Made by a program: the position numbers and the translations under genes
Shown here: positions 10,620-22,000 of the stretch, piece after piece
How positions within the stretch are numbered: the first letter of the stretch is position 1
How the letters are laid out: each line of letters starts with the position of its first letter
From: Chlamydoabsidia padenii
Taxonomy: Eukaryota; Mucoromycota; Mucoromycetes; Mucorales; Cunninghamellaceae
NCBI GenBank assembly: GCA_025330725.1
Contig: JAIWND010000031.1
Span: 1 to 64,000 of the forward strand
Direction: 5' to 3'
Length of the DNA: 64,000 bases
The notes under the pieces: model-generated
Told to the model about the DNA's origin: nothing
The model's database searches: none
The model's input: the letters and a program-made list of their open reading frames with translations, nothing else

Positions 10620-12331
10620 TCAATAAAAATGTCTTCACCTTCTATTAAGCGTAACAAATTACTCTCTCCTTCTAATACCAGACCATCACAACCTACCTCG
10701 TCTTCGTCTACGTCTTCTTCCTCTTCTTCTTCTTCTTCCTCCAAACTCAAGTCTACAGCAACAACAACAACAACAACAAACACAACAACAACAAATACTT
10801 CTTCACCTTCTGGTCCTGTCGCTAGTCGTCTAGAAGGTGCTGCTTTAGCTGGACTTCAAGAAAGATTGATACATTTATTGGCCTTGGATTCTCGACCTAC
10901 AGATCAACTTATACAAATGCTCAAGGTGGCTTCTGTGGATTTACTACCTCTACTAAAAAAAGTAAGTAATCATATACCTTTTTTTTTGAATGCATACTCC
11001 CCTTTACCTTTATTTTACTCACAACTGGGCACATTTTTTTTATTTTTACTTTTTGTAGGTTGCTGTTTTCAAATCTCCTACGTGGCACTTGCGACCAGAA
11101 GTATTCAAGGACATTCGTATTTGGGAATGGACTCGCTATGATGACAAGGAACGGGCCACAGTTCGTAAAAAGGCGGAACAAGCGTATGATTATTTGGGTC
11201 TTGCTCGAAATGCACCGGAACGGGCGAATTTGGTACAACGCAAACCTCGGAAACCTTCTCCAAAACAATTGATTCCACCACCTTCACAACATACACCCAC
11301 ACTTGGTAATAATAATAGCAGCAATACTACACCAACTACGAAAAATGGATCAAATACACCATCCATCACTCACAATTCTTCACCTTCCACTGGCAGTAAC
11401 CATATCAACAACATCAGTAATAGCAACAGTAATAACAACAACAGTAATAATAAACGTGGGCGAATGGAGATGGATTCAGTCGGCAAATTACCCGGTATTA
11501 TCAAAAAAAGAAAAGGTGAAACAACGCCAATATCAAGATCGACAGAGCCCCCAACCATACCAGCAACAAAACAATCTTCCAACTCATCTTCATCCTCGTC
11601 CTCATCACCCATATCTACTACACCAGTTAAATTGACATCGACAAAGAAGCCACCTAGTGAACGAAAGAAACAGAAAATACCATCAGGTAAATCAAAAAAT
11701 ACTACTGAATCAACTGTATTTTAACCATTTGATGTAAACTATAGGACAACAACGATTGGGAACAACAGACGTATCAATAACACAATCACGGTATGGTGGT
11801 ACTGATAACGAAATATCCAGCACAGATCCAGAAGAAGAAGACGACGATATGGATGATAACAAGAGATCAAGAATGGACGACAAACTGTATGTACCACCTA
11901 CCATTCATACTCAAATGGATTTCGATCGACTCTGCCGGGAACATCAACACACTCAAGAAGCCTACATCCAATTCAAGAAGACCTTCACCCGAAACCATCC
12001 CATCTATATCCAAGCCTTGGCTGCTGTGAATGAACAAGACAAGACCTTGTTTGTCCGGAAACTCAAGGCCTACTATCAGTCAAAAGGGGGTGATATGAAC
12101 AAGTGGCGGTTATTGATGCAACTGTCCAGAAAGTTCAATGGCACTCATGCAAAGATTAATGTCATGTGGAACACTATTGAAACAGCCTATCGACAAAAGA
12201 AATTCTCTCTACGTTTGCATCGGAAATCCTCGTCTTCTTCCTCGGCGGCATCCTCGGCATCTTCTTCTTCACCACCAATACCATCTTCCTCGGTAACTGC
12301 ACCTTACAACAACAAATATACTCGCAGGTGA
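10078..12331 (+). CDS. ELL: RNA polymerase II elongation factor ELL
   Basis: Fungal ELL, which works with EAF to suppress Pol II pausing. Exons 10078-10185, 10275-10961, 11059-11686, 11745-12331; 669 aa. Residues about 1-100 match the ELL N-terminal domain (VFSVRLNRDAYNLL, then FIGDRPFDL and IHVYEKD). A central winged-helix-like part reads LLPLLKKVAVFKSPTWHLRPEVFKDIRIWEW followed by RKKAEQAYDYLGL, the ELL hallmark. Residues about 545-640 (DFDRLCREHQHTQEAYIQF through KFNGTHAKINVMW) form the occludin/ELL C-terminal homology domain. Linkers are low complexity: T, S and N runs encoded by CAA/ACA and TCT repeats. A reverse-orientation CGGG element lies 100 nt upstream. Confidence 0.92.
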
Positions 12332-13071
12332 TATATTGGATTCTCTCTTCTTCTTTTTTATTGTAATGACTTGATTTTTTTTTTTTTTTTTTGCATGATG
12401 TCCTCCTCCCATCCCCCCTCTTCTAGTATCATAAACTACTGTAGTTTTGTAGTTTATATATCCCCCCTTCCCCTGTTTTAAACTGTTTGTTTTGTCACAT
12501 AATAATAATAATAAAAAATACATTTGTTTTACTTTAATTGACCAGGTGTTGGCTTTTATTGTAGAGTCGAGTCTGTGTAACTGCATGAAAGTCGGGGTTT
12601 GGAATAGTATGTGGTAAGGGGTACATACTCTGCCGAGTATACAACACTACATTAGATGATTGGATTCAATAAGCAATACTTATACCTGGTAGGCTCTTTC
12701 CACATAACGCTTTGGATATACGAGTATATAAAACACCTATTGATAGAGCCAACCCCCCCCCCTCATGTTTATGCAAAGAAAAAGGGATTTGCTACGGACA
12801 TGTAGGGGTTTCGCACCAAACCTGGGAACACTCTTTACTAATATAACAGGGATACACTCATCCGCAAACAATTGGAACAGAAATGTGGTCAGTGAATGAA
12901 AAAAATTGAGTTCGCACGCTTGTCGGCATTGAACTCGACTCTTTAAATTTCCACATCTTGATTGTTGTTATTCCTTCTTCTTTATTATATCCATTGTTTC
13001 TCTATTTCTTTTACAATGATTCTGCAATGGTTGAATAAAGTCTTACGTGCAAATCCCAAAAAAGAAAATAC

Positions 13072-13086
13072 CGGGATTTGAAAATG
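13072..13086 (+). promoter_or_regulatory. CGGGATTTGAAA element
   Basis: Exact CGGGATTTGAAAATG, 339 nt before the aminotransferase ATG; a second, weaker copy lies closer. Confidence 0.4.
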
Positions 13087-13271
13087 TCTGAAGGCAACGG
13101 TTGTTTGATCATCCAGTTGTGCGTCTGGCATAATTCAAGCTGGAAAATACCTCATAATCATCCATTTTGTATTGAGATGGAGCTAAAGTGACTCTTCTAA
13201 TCAGTGAAGAAGAAGAAGAAGCACTTTATCATACAGGCTCGATCCCTTTGTACAACATTTATCCTGGGAAT

Positions 13272-13283
13272 CGGGGTTTTAAC
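13272..13283 (+). promoter_or_regulatory. variant CGGG-TTTTAA element
   Basis: CGGGGTTTTAAC, 142 nt before the aminotransferase ATG at 13426, the usual spacing. Confidence 0.4.
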
Positions 13284-13425
13284 ATCCGACATTTTCAAGA
13301 TGTTGAGATTTCATTCGAAGACGTCCATCAAAAAAAAATATATATAAATCAGGGTCCGATCCTTTTTTTACTTTTTTATTTCTTTCCCTTTCTTTTCTTT
13401 ACTTTTTACATCACTTGAATAATCC

Positions 13426-14728
13426 ATGGTCGAATCAACTACTGTCTGGGACACGAAAACACAAACCTTCCACGGTGGTCAAGAACATTTCTTCTTGGAC
13501 AACTTTACTGAAGATTTTAGTGTCACTACCAACTATTTGGGTACTCCTGTAGGCGCGTCGAAGGCTGCCAAAGAAGCGGTAAGTCAACCTATATAATAGT
13601 CTTTGGCTTTGTTCTAAACCATCTCTCTTTGTTAGATCCATGACATTCATCATTATCCTGCTGCTAATCAAGAACCTGCTAAAACGTCCCTGGCTGAATT
13701 CCTTTGGCCCAACGGTGAGCATCGACAACATCATGGTCGTTTGTTAATGGGTAATGGTGCTTCTGAACTGATCGATTTGGTAGTACGTCAATGTTTAAAA
13801 TACCAAGCTAAAGAAAAGGGGGCCGACTATCAACCTACTTGGAAAGGAAGTCCTTGGAATGTACAGGTAAGATGGATTATACTTGAAAAAAAAAAAAAAA
13901 GACTGACACCCTTTCCTCCAGTATCAAGAATATCAACGTAGTGCTACCACCAATGGATTCAAGATATTGGAACCATCTAACCCGGACCGTGTGGATATGT
14001 TGTGTATTGTAAATCCTTGTAACCCAACTGGTGATTACTTCTCGGTAGAACCATTGAAGGCCTGGATCAAAGCAAATGTGGCAACAGGAGGAACCGTCAT
14101 TGTGGGTAAGAACTTGGACCCTACATGAAAATAAAATAAGGTCAACTGAATGATTCTTTTATATCTAGATGAATCCATGCAACCTTGGCATTCTTCTGAT
14201 TTCCGTAACGACTCTCTGATCTCTGAACACGACTTTGCTCAACACATGTGGGACGAACAAAAGGTATCGATTCATGTGATGCATTCCTGGACCAAGATCT
14301 GGTCATGCACTGGACTCCGTATTGGCTCTGTCATTTGTCCCACCGCCGACCATTGTGAACAATTAAAAAAGATCCAAGTGCCATGGTCAGTCAATGGTCC
14401 TGCTCTCAAGTTTGTCGAAGCGGTGGTACAAGATGATGGGTATTTGCAGGAAACATGGGCACATACAAGTCGATTACGCGCTCACCTCGTCGATCGACTG
14501 ATGGGGTTACATCCGGAATGGGTCATTCATGGTAAATCGTTTCTCAGCTGGGTGTGGATCGATATGGGTTCTCAGGAAATGGCAGACAAGGCGGTGGCAT
14601 TGGCTCGTCGTGCTGGTGTGCCTGTCCGAAGTGGTACCCCGGGTTACCAGTGTCTCTCTTTTGTACGTGTGGCGGTGCGAAAAGAAGCTCAAGTCGATGT
14701 GCTTATCTCGGCTTGGAAATCTCTTTAG
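13426..14728 (+). CDS. class I/II PLP aminotransferase (CobD/HisC-like)
   Basis: Fold-type I PLP enzyme. Exons 13426-13578, 13636-13866, 13922-14105, 14169-14728; 375 aa. Seen: MGNGASELIDL (cofactor phosphate region), NPCNPTGDY at about 159-167, VDESMQPW with the cofactor-binding Asp near 190, HSWTKIWSCTGLRIG with the Schiff-base Lys near 232, and a C-terminal SFVRVAVR carrying the substrate-carboxylate Arg. The small size and TGLRIG block resemble histidinol-phosphate aminotransferase and threonine-phosphate decarboxylase (CobD). A fungus without cobalamin synthesis would not need CobD, so the true substrate is open. No targeting peptide evident. Its divergent family placement makes bacterial origin worth testing, but it carries four ordinary exons. 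Confidence 0.85.
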
Positions 14729-15001
14729 GTGGCTCACATTTCCCCTTCCCCTGGTATATTAGTGTATAGTTGTATTAGTATGATAAATAAAAACAATATG
14801 TATAAATATAGTCAACATCAAATAAAATAAAAAGTTAGATATACTTTATCATATAATTTGGTGGAATGTTTGGGTAGAAATGTTTGGAATGATGAATTAG
14901 GAGGGGGGCAAGTACGCCACATTAACTTTTTGTCCATCTCCTTTTTTCTACCTTACTATAAATACATTGCTGTATTATATTCTTTGTCTCGGCTGTCCAT
15001 C

Positions 15002-15550
15002 ATGTTGTTCCCTTGCATCCTCATCTTGTTTTATGCCACGTTTTCTTTCACGGCCGGAGTTCCCATCCTACAACATCGATCCTTGGATGAAGGAACTTCT
15101 TATACGGGGACAGGAACCTATTATGAGGTAGCAGCAGGTACAGGATCCTGTGGAGAATCAGATACAGATGATGAAAGGGTAGTCGCCATGAATCGATTAC
15201 AAATGAAAAATGGTATATATATCTGCATGATTTACTTTTTTTTTTTTTTCCCGGGAACTCACTGCCATTAATTTCCTTATTTAGGGGTCGATCCGAATTT
15301 AAACCCCGAATGTGAAAAACATGTAGTGATTCAAGGAGAACGAGGGATGACAACAGCTAGGGTGGTAGATACTTGTGCAAGTTGTTCTGTTGAAGGAGAT
15401 CTTGATTTATCGCCTAGAGGTAAGTATACATACATACATACATACTCAATTACTCATGTTCTTTTTCTTGTTGAATTAGTGTTCGAATTAGTATGTGGGG
15501 ATGAAAGTATGGGAACATGTGACATTGAGTGGCAATTCAAACAGAATTAA
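15002..15550 (+). CDS. secreted double-psi beta-barrel (RlpA/barwin-like) protein
   Basis: Small secreted protein of 138 aa. Exons 15002-15212, 15285-15419, 15480-15550. Residues 1-18 are a signal peptide (MLFPCILILFYATFSFTAG). The mature part opens GTGTYYEVAAGTGSCGE, the DPBB G-x-(A/G)-T-Y-Y start. It ends in the second signature, TARVVDTCASC, then LDLSPRVFELVCG and GTCDIEWQF, typical of fungal barwin/expansin-like proteins. Likely extracellular or cell-wall associated; glycan binding is usual for the family but not shown here. The start is the ATG opening the signal peptide; the longer frame upstream lacks support. No clear CGGG element precedes it. Confidence 0.85.
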
Positions 15551-15667
15551 CAAAGAAAATGGAATATACTATGCGCAATCCATATGCAGATCAATAAAGA
15601 AAATCTTAGTTGTTCATTTTTATTGTTCGTATTCATCTTGATTACTATTGGCTTTTTTAATGCCGGT

Positions 15668-15682
15668 GGCGGGATTTGAAAT
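15668..15682 (+). promoter_or_regulatory. GCGGGATTTGAAA element
   Basis: Best-consensus copy, GGCGGGATTTGAAAT, 125 nt before the CCCH protein ATG. A looser GCGGGGATT follows at about 15709. Confidence 0.5.
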
Positions 15683-15807
15683 TCGGCGCAAGGCCTGGCA
15701 AATTCAAATAGCGGGGATTGATCGAATTCTTTTCTCTTTCTTTTCTTTATTTCTTTTTCTTTTTTCTGTATTCCTTTACTTTATCTTTATCTTAAACTAG
15801 TAGCACA

Positions 15808-16483
15808 ATGAATGGTGACAATGTGGATAAAACTCAACGGTTGTATAAAACTGAACTTTGTAGGAACTGGCAAGAAACGGAACAATGCAGGTATGTATGC
15901 GCAAGGGCAAACGGATACTTTTAACCTTTTTACCATCATAACTAACAAGAACAATTTTATTTTATTGATTACTAGTTATGGGAAAAAATGTTGTTTTGCT
16001 CATGGACTCAAGGACTTGAAGACGGTGCAACGACATTTTTTGTACAAGACTCGTATTTGTCGAACGTATCATTTGACAGGGACATGCCTCTATGGAACAA
16101 GATGCACCTTTATACATCAAGATGATCCCATGAACCACCCAACAAGCTTTATGATCCAACCATCCACTAATAGTAATCTTACTACAAAGATGCCATCACC
16201 GTCACCATCCACCTCTTCTTCCACATCATCACTTTCTTCTTCTTTATCATCATCACCCATCCTACCGTTTGCACCTTGTCTAAAGTCATCCTTTATTGAA
16301 AAAGAAGGCACTCATCATGTCCTGCCTCATTCATCTTCATGGCTGGCGGTAACTAATCCCGGCTTCTCTTCCATCTGGTTAAATACTTGCTATCAAGATG
16401 CCCCAGTAACTAAACAAGGTGGGAAAATTCATTCTTCTTTCTCCGACTGGTCATTATGCGGTTCTTCTTATTGGTCTCCCTAA
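15808..16483 (+). CDS. tandem CCCH zinc-finger protein (TIS11/TTP-like)
   Basis: Predicted AU-rich-element RNA-binding protein promoting mRNA decay. Exons 15808-15890 and 15976-16483; 196 aa. Two C-x8-C-x5-C-x3-H fingers are intact: CRNWQETEQCSYGKKCCFAH and CRTYHLTGTCLYGTRCTFIH. Each follows the family lead-in YKTELC / YKTRIC, and they are separated by the canonical 18 residues. The intron interrupts finger 1 at the AG|T serine codon, so mis-splicing would destroy RNA binding. The rest (residues about 95-196) is Ser/Pro-rich and disordered, ending in aromatic-rich sequence that could recruit deadenylase, though no CNOT1 motif is clear. Confidence 0.93.
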
Positions 16484-17168
16484 TCCACTTCTTTCCACTT
16501 GTTTGTATTTTGTGTTTTTGTTATTATTCATACCTTCCTATCATTCCCTCTACCCTCCCCCTTTCATTTAGTTATATAGTAATCTACCTATTAGTAAACT
16601 TTACATTACAATAAATCATCTCTTTTTAATACTGGTATGTCTTTAGGTAATCACGTGTGACCAAGGGATAGTATCATCTCATCTCATAATGAAAAGTGTA
16701 GTCTCTTTACTAAACTATTTGAAATCGAACTGCCTTGTAATAAGCTTCTCCTTTATTGCATTGATAATAAAAAGACATTGGTAGTTCTGATTTAGGAAAT
16801 ACAGAAGATTATTCATTCCTTCGGCATGTGTTGATCGGACATGAACAGTAACACTAACTTTTTTTTTCTTTGTTTTCTTCATAATCTTAAAAGGGAATAA
16901 CGAATTGAACCAGTGTTAGATAATATCGCATTGAATGACGATTCTTGTACTTAACATTGGTAAAGATCTCGCTTAGAAACCTAAAAAGAATGACAGGTCT
17001 AAAAATAGACACAATGAAATCTGTGTTCAATTGCTTCAATGGAAGATATGTCTTGTGTTATTTAGTAACATGGGTGGTATAAAGGATCATGCTTTTGGCT
17101 CATGGTGTTGTAAAGAGTCAATAATGTTTGCCACCTTTACGGTTATAGGGCGATCATTTTCCCTTAAA

Positions 17169-17182
17169 TTTCAAATCCCGAC
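17169..17182 (-). promoter_or_regulatory. CGGGATTTGAAA element
   Basis: Exact TTTCAAATCCCGAC in the gene-poor region, shortly before an ATG followed by a donor-like GTAACT. Possible promoter of an unannotated or non-coding transcript. Confidence 0.4.
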
Positions 17183-18520
17183 ATTGGTCTGATTTATCGA
17201 TTCCGTTTGTTTCATCTTCTTTCCTTTCCATCAAATAATGAAGTGGCATCTTTCTGCAAAAGGTAACTGGAAAAAAAAAAACGTTGTTGACCATCTCTTG
17301 TAGAGATGAGATTAAATGGATGCTAATTTGGAATAAACATTAACAGTTGTTAAGCTCAACAATCAACCGGCTTTAATAGTTTGACCGCTACAAAGTAGGT
17401 GTCGGGTAATCCTCAACTTCCACTGACGATCGAAACAACTACGAAGGACTGTTTAAGTTTTGGGATGAAAGGTGATGGGTACAATACAATGCACAGCTCT
17501 TCTTTTTGCTGACGAACCTTGACTCTCGAATGGTGGGTTAATGTGTTAGTTGGATGGGGATCGGCCTCACGAATCTGGTGGCTCTTATCTATATCAAACC
17601 CAGGTGCATCTCCACAGTCGACAATATAGAATTAGTATTAGAATCAGGTTTTATGGGTATACTTAGCATAGAATTTGGTCTCTTTTATAATAAACAAGCT
17701 TTTTATTGCCATGTAGTGTATATCCTGTATGTCCAACTAACTTTGTCAATACCGAGCGTCATTAATTATGTATGACAGCATCATTATTTTCCATACTGAT
17801 AGTCATTTCCCAGTAGTATCACGGGTGATGTTTCTCATTTATTCGGGGAATGTGGGCTTGACGCTGATTTGGTAGGCATCCACCAGGATGGCATATTGGG
17901 TTCTCCGTGTATTCTCTGGGTTTCAAGTCCAAGAAAGCGGGAGTTGAATATATAACCAAAAGGGGTAAAGATATTCCTTTTTTCATAAACACTTCTTGGC
18001 GAAGACCCTCTCCACACCTTCCTGTTATAAATTCTAGTGGCTTCCTATTATTAATACTATAATATTCTTCTTCTTCTTCTATCCTCTTATGCCTTTACAT
18101 TACTATATCATTCGATGGGAGAGAGAGAAAAACTGAAGGATGCAAATCATGCGCCTAGAAAGTTACAAAAAAAGGACGGCGAGGTATCAAGTTCCATATC
18201 AATAGCGGCAATGGTTTTAGCGATATGGTTTCCTACATTTAAGTGTCTCTGTTTGAGGAAACCCAAACCAATAAGTTCAGAATTTGATTGGTGATCAGAT
18301 AGACCTGCATTAACTTTTTCTCAATCGGATCAACCCGACTCCGAGAGAAAGGCATAAACACTTTGAGTAGATAAGCTTTCACAAACGTCAGCTTGTACAT
18401 ACATTTTTTTTTTCCATAGATACAATATATTTGATCTTCTCTTTATGATAGCTTGCATTAATGGATCTGTAACATGCAAAAAAAAGGCATCATTAGTAAT
18501 GTGCCCACACACACAAAATA

Positions 18521-18540
18521 GCGGGATTCGAAATTTCCGC
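18521..18540 (+). promoter_or_regulatory. palindromic CGGG-TTCGAA element
   Basis: GCGGGATTCGAAATTTCCGC: two inverted half sites (GCGGGATTCGAA and GCGGAAATTTCGAA) overlapping in a near-perfect palindrome, 496 nt before the ABC transporter ATG. Confidence 0.4.
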
Positions 18541-19035
18541 ATATTGATCTCCTACTTCTATTTTTGGAGCAAAAACTGTAATAAATGACGAAAAGAAGGT
18601 ACAGACGGGGAAAAAGAAAAATCAATAAAGCTATCGAATTAGATGCTAACAAAAGAATTACTTTATAACACAGAAGGAGTTTAGCGACAAATCACAAAGA
18701 GAAGGAATTGAGAAAAATTCTATACTGATAGCCTATCAATGGTTTACCCTTTTCAATTTTAAAGCGGCGCGGGACACTGATTTGACATCCGTTGGTTTTA
18801 CCGAAAAAACTTTTTTTCCTGGAACACAAAAATCAGAAAGGATTATAAAAGGAGTGGATCTCAGGTAGAACCTTGAAAATCAGATCAATCCGTCCCTTTT
18901 TTTTTCATTTTCTACCGCTTCCCCTTTTAATCACGCTTCTCTTCTTCATACCTATTCACATATATAGACATACACATACATACGTACATACATACATACA
19001 TACATACTGTTACATAATAATACTTTACATTCATC

Positions 19036-22000
19036 ATGGATATGCCAGCTTTACAAGGTATGCCTAATGAAAAACATGATCGGGACGAAGAACACCATGC
19101 CCGTCATTTAGGAGTTTCTGACGATGATAATGCCACTGTCAATATGCATGACGACTATGATCTCGAAAAAACCACTACTCGCCGTACTGAAGGTGGATTT
19201 GGTGAAGCCGAAGGAAATGCAGTCGACATTGATACTGCCATGCAAGATTATGAAGAACTTCGTAAAGAATTGACTCATCATTCTCGACGCCTGTCCAAAA
19301 CTGCCAATGAAGTCGAAGCCGGTGGCGATGATTTTGATCTGACGCACTTTTTAAAGAACCAATATGAACAAGGTGCCGCCGCGGGATTCCATCCGAAGCA
19401 TATGGGTGTCTACTGGAAGAATTTGGTCGTACAAGGTCTTGGTGCCGATGCTAAAGTTATTCCGACTAACTATACCTGGATTGCTGATGCTCTCCAATTC
19501 TGGAAATGGGGTCGCCATGAAGGCCATGATTTTACTATTCTCAAGGGCAACGATGGGTTCTGTAAAGATGGTGAAATGTTATTGGTTTTAGGTCGTCCTG
19601 GCGCTGGTTGTACTACTCTTCTCCGTGTCCTCGCTAACATGCGAAAGGTAAGTCGGAAATCGAAAATCGAAAAATTCAAATTCCGGCTTGTCGATTTGAT
19701 TTTCTAACTTTTTTTTATTTTTCCTCTTTCTTTTCTTTAGTCTTATACAAACATCGAAGGTGAAGTCTGTTATGGCGGCATTGAAGCTCAAGAATTCAGC
19801 AAATTCTATCGTGGTGAAGTCTGTTACAATGAAGAAGAAGATCTTCATTATCCTACTCTTACAACAAAACAAACTTTGACATTTGCTCTGAAAAACAAGA
19901 CTCCTGGTAAACGCCTTCCTAACGAAAGCAGGGAAGAATTCATTGGCAAAATCTTGTATCTTATGGGTAACATGTTGGGTCTTACTAAACAAATGGACAC
20001 TATGGTTGGTAATGCTTTTGTCCGTGGTCTCTCTGGTGGTGAACGCAAACGTCTCTCTATTGCTGAACAAATGACAACTTCCAGTTCTATCAATTGTTGG
20101 GATTGCTCTACTCGTGGTTTGGATGCCTCTTCTGCTTTGGATTATGTACGCTCTCTTCGCATCATGACTGATGTCATGCACAAGACCACCATCTCTACCT
20201 TGTACCAAGCCTCTGACTCCATCTTCCACCTTTTCGACAAGGTCATGGTGTTGGACGAAGGTCGTTGTATCTACTTTGGTCCTACTAGCAAAGCCAAGCC
20301 TTACTTTGAAGACATTGGTTTCTACTGCCCCGACCGAAAATCGACACCCGATTTCTTGACTGGCCTCTGTAACGCCAACGAACGACAAATGAAGCCTGGC
20401 TATGAAAACAAGGTGCCTGTCAACTCGGTGCAATTCGAAAAGGTGTACAAGGAAAGCTCATTGTATGCCGATATGATGCGCGAACGTGATGACTATGAAG
20501 CCAAGATTGCCCAAGACAAGCCTGCCGAACAATTCCGTCAAGCCGTGCGTGATGCTCATCAAAAACATGCCTCCAAGCGATCTCCTTTTGTGTCCACCTA
20601 TTATCAACAAGTCGTCTCTCTTACTATTCGTCAATTCCAACTGATCTTTGGTGACAAGGGTGCATTGGTGTCTCGTTATGGTGGTGTCGTGGTCAAGGGG
20701 TTGATCATGGCCTCTGTTTTCTTTTTGATTCCTCAAGAAGTATCTGGTGCTTTCTCTCGTGGTGGTGCTATCCTCTTCTCTTTACTCTTTAACGCTCTGA
20801 TTGCTCAAGCTGAACTGGCGGCATTTATGCAAGGTCGTCGGGTGCTGGAAAAACACAAGGGGTTTGCTTTATACCATCCATCTGCTTTTTATATTGCTCA
20901 AGTCATCGCCGATGTGCCTTTGGCTATTATTCAAGTCTTGGTCTTTGAAATCATTGTCTACTTTATGATGGGCTTCGTGATGGATGCTGGAAAGGTAAGG
21001 AAATATATATATAAAGAAGAGGAACTGGTCAACTCACTTTTTTTTTTGTCATGGTATAGTTCTTCACCTTCTTTATTGTCCTGGTCTTTATGAATCTGTG
21101 TATGAATGGCTTCTTCCGATTCTGGGGTGCTGTGGCTCCCACTTTCTTCACTGCTTCTCAAGTCTCTAGTATCTTTTTGATCGCTGCCTTGGTGTACTGT
21201 GGTTATCAGGTAAAAATGTCAACATCTTTATTATAGCCTTTTTTAGTGTTTGCTAAACCTTTCTTTTCTTTTTTTTTCTTTTTTTGGTATAGATTCCTTA
21301 TAATCAAATGCACCCTTGGTTAATGTGGATTTACTGGATCAATCCTTTGGCTTATGGTTACAAAGCTCTTATCTCAAGTGAAATGACTGGAATGAAATTC
21401 ACTTGTGAAGGTGCTGGATCTGTACCTTTTGGCCCTACTTACACCGATCAAGCTTACAAGACATGTTTGCTTCCTGGAGCCACGCCCGGTGCTGACTTTG
21501 TTTTGGGTGACGATTACCTTCATTATGCATATGGTTACGAAACTTGGCAACGATGGATCGACTTTGTGGCTGTGGTGCTCTTCTTTATCTTCTTCACTGC
21601 CATCACTGCCCTTGCTATGGAATATGTTGAATTGAACAAAGAAGGTTCTGTCACCAAGGTCTTCAAGCGTGGATGTGCTCCTAAAGAAGAAGACGAAAGC
21701 AAACTCTTGGAACAAACTGCTACTGTGAACGACGAAAAAATGGAAGCTGTTACTGATGGTACTACCTTCTCCTGGCATCATATGGATTACACCGTCCCTG
21801 TCAAGGGTGGCAAGCGTCAATTATTGAATGACATTGGTGGTATTGTCAAGCCTGGTCATCTTACTGCTCTTATGGGTTCATCTGGTGCTGGTAAAACTAC
21901 TCTTCTGGATGTTTTGGCTCAACGTAAAACTATTGGTAAAATCGAAGGTCGTATCTACATGAATGGTCAACCTCTCGGCAACGACTTTGAACGTGTCACT

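Larger units (their letters stand above)
12332..13425. other. intergenic region with several motif copies
   Basis: ELL 3' end, then no recognisable gene. Holds a weak GTCGGGGTTTGGAAT at 12591, an exact CGGGATTTGAAAAT at 13072 and CGGGGTTTTAAC at 13272. An open frame at 13188 starts with GTG and has no protein-like family features. Confidence 0.5.
16484..19035. other. 2.5-kb gene-poor region
   Basis: No recognisable gene on either strand. Contains an exact TTTCAAATCCCGAC (17169-17182) 55 nt before an ATG-plus-donor at 17238 (MKWHLSAK then GTAACT) whose continuation I could not resolve. It also has a palindromic copy at 18521-18540 and a CATA-type tandem repeat at about 18967-19011 in the ABC transporter leader. 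Short ORFs at 17554 and on the minus strand near 18330-18650 show no family features. Confidence 0.5.

Noticed and set aside
10535..10790. CAA/ACA and TCT repeats as a tandem-repeat regulatory array
   Set aside because: In-frame within ELL exon 2, encoding Asn, Thr and Ser runs typical of disordered linkers.
13188..13418. 76-codon ORF upstream of the aminotransferase
   Set aside because: Begins at GTG, overlaps the promoter element and leader, no family features.
15295..15308. TTTAAACCCCGAAT as a motif copy
   Set aside because: Within a coding exon of the secreted DPBB gene; explained by its codons.
18967..19011. CATA repeats before the ABC transporter as a CRISPR-like or regulatory array
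   Set aside because: Simple tandem microsatellite without spacers.
19588..20433. 281-codon minus-strand ORF opposite the ABC transporter
   Set aside because: Spans an exon-intron boundary of the sense gene and has the composition of an antisense frame.
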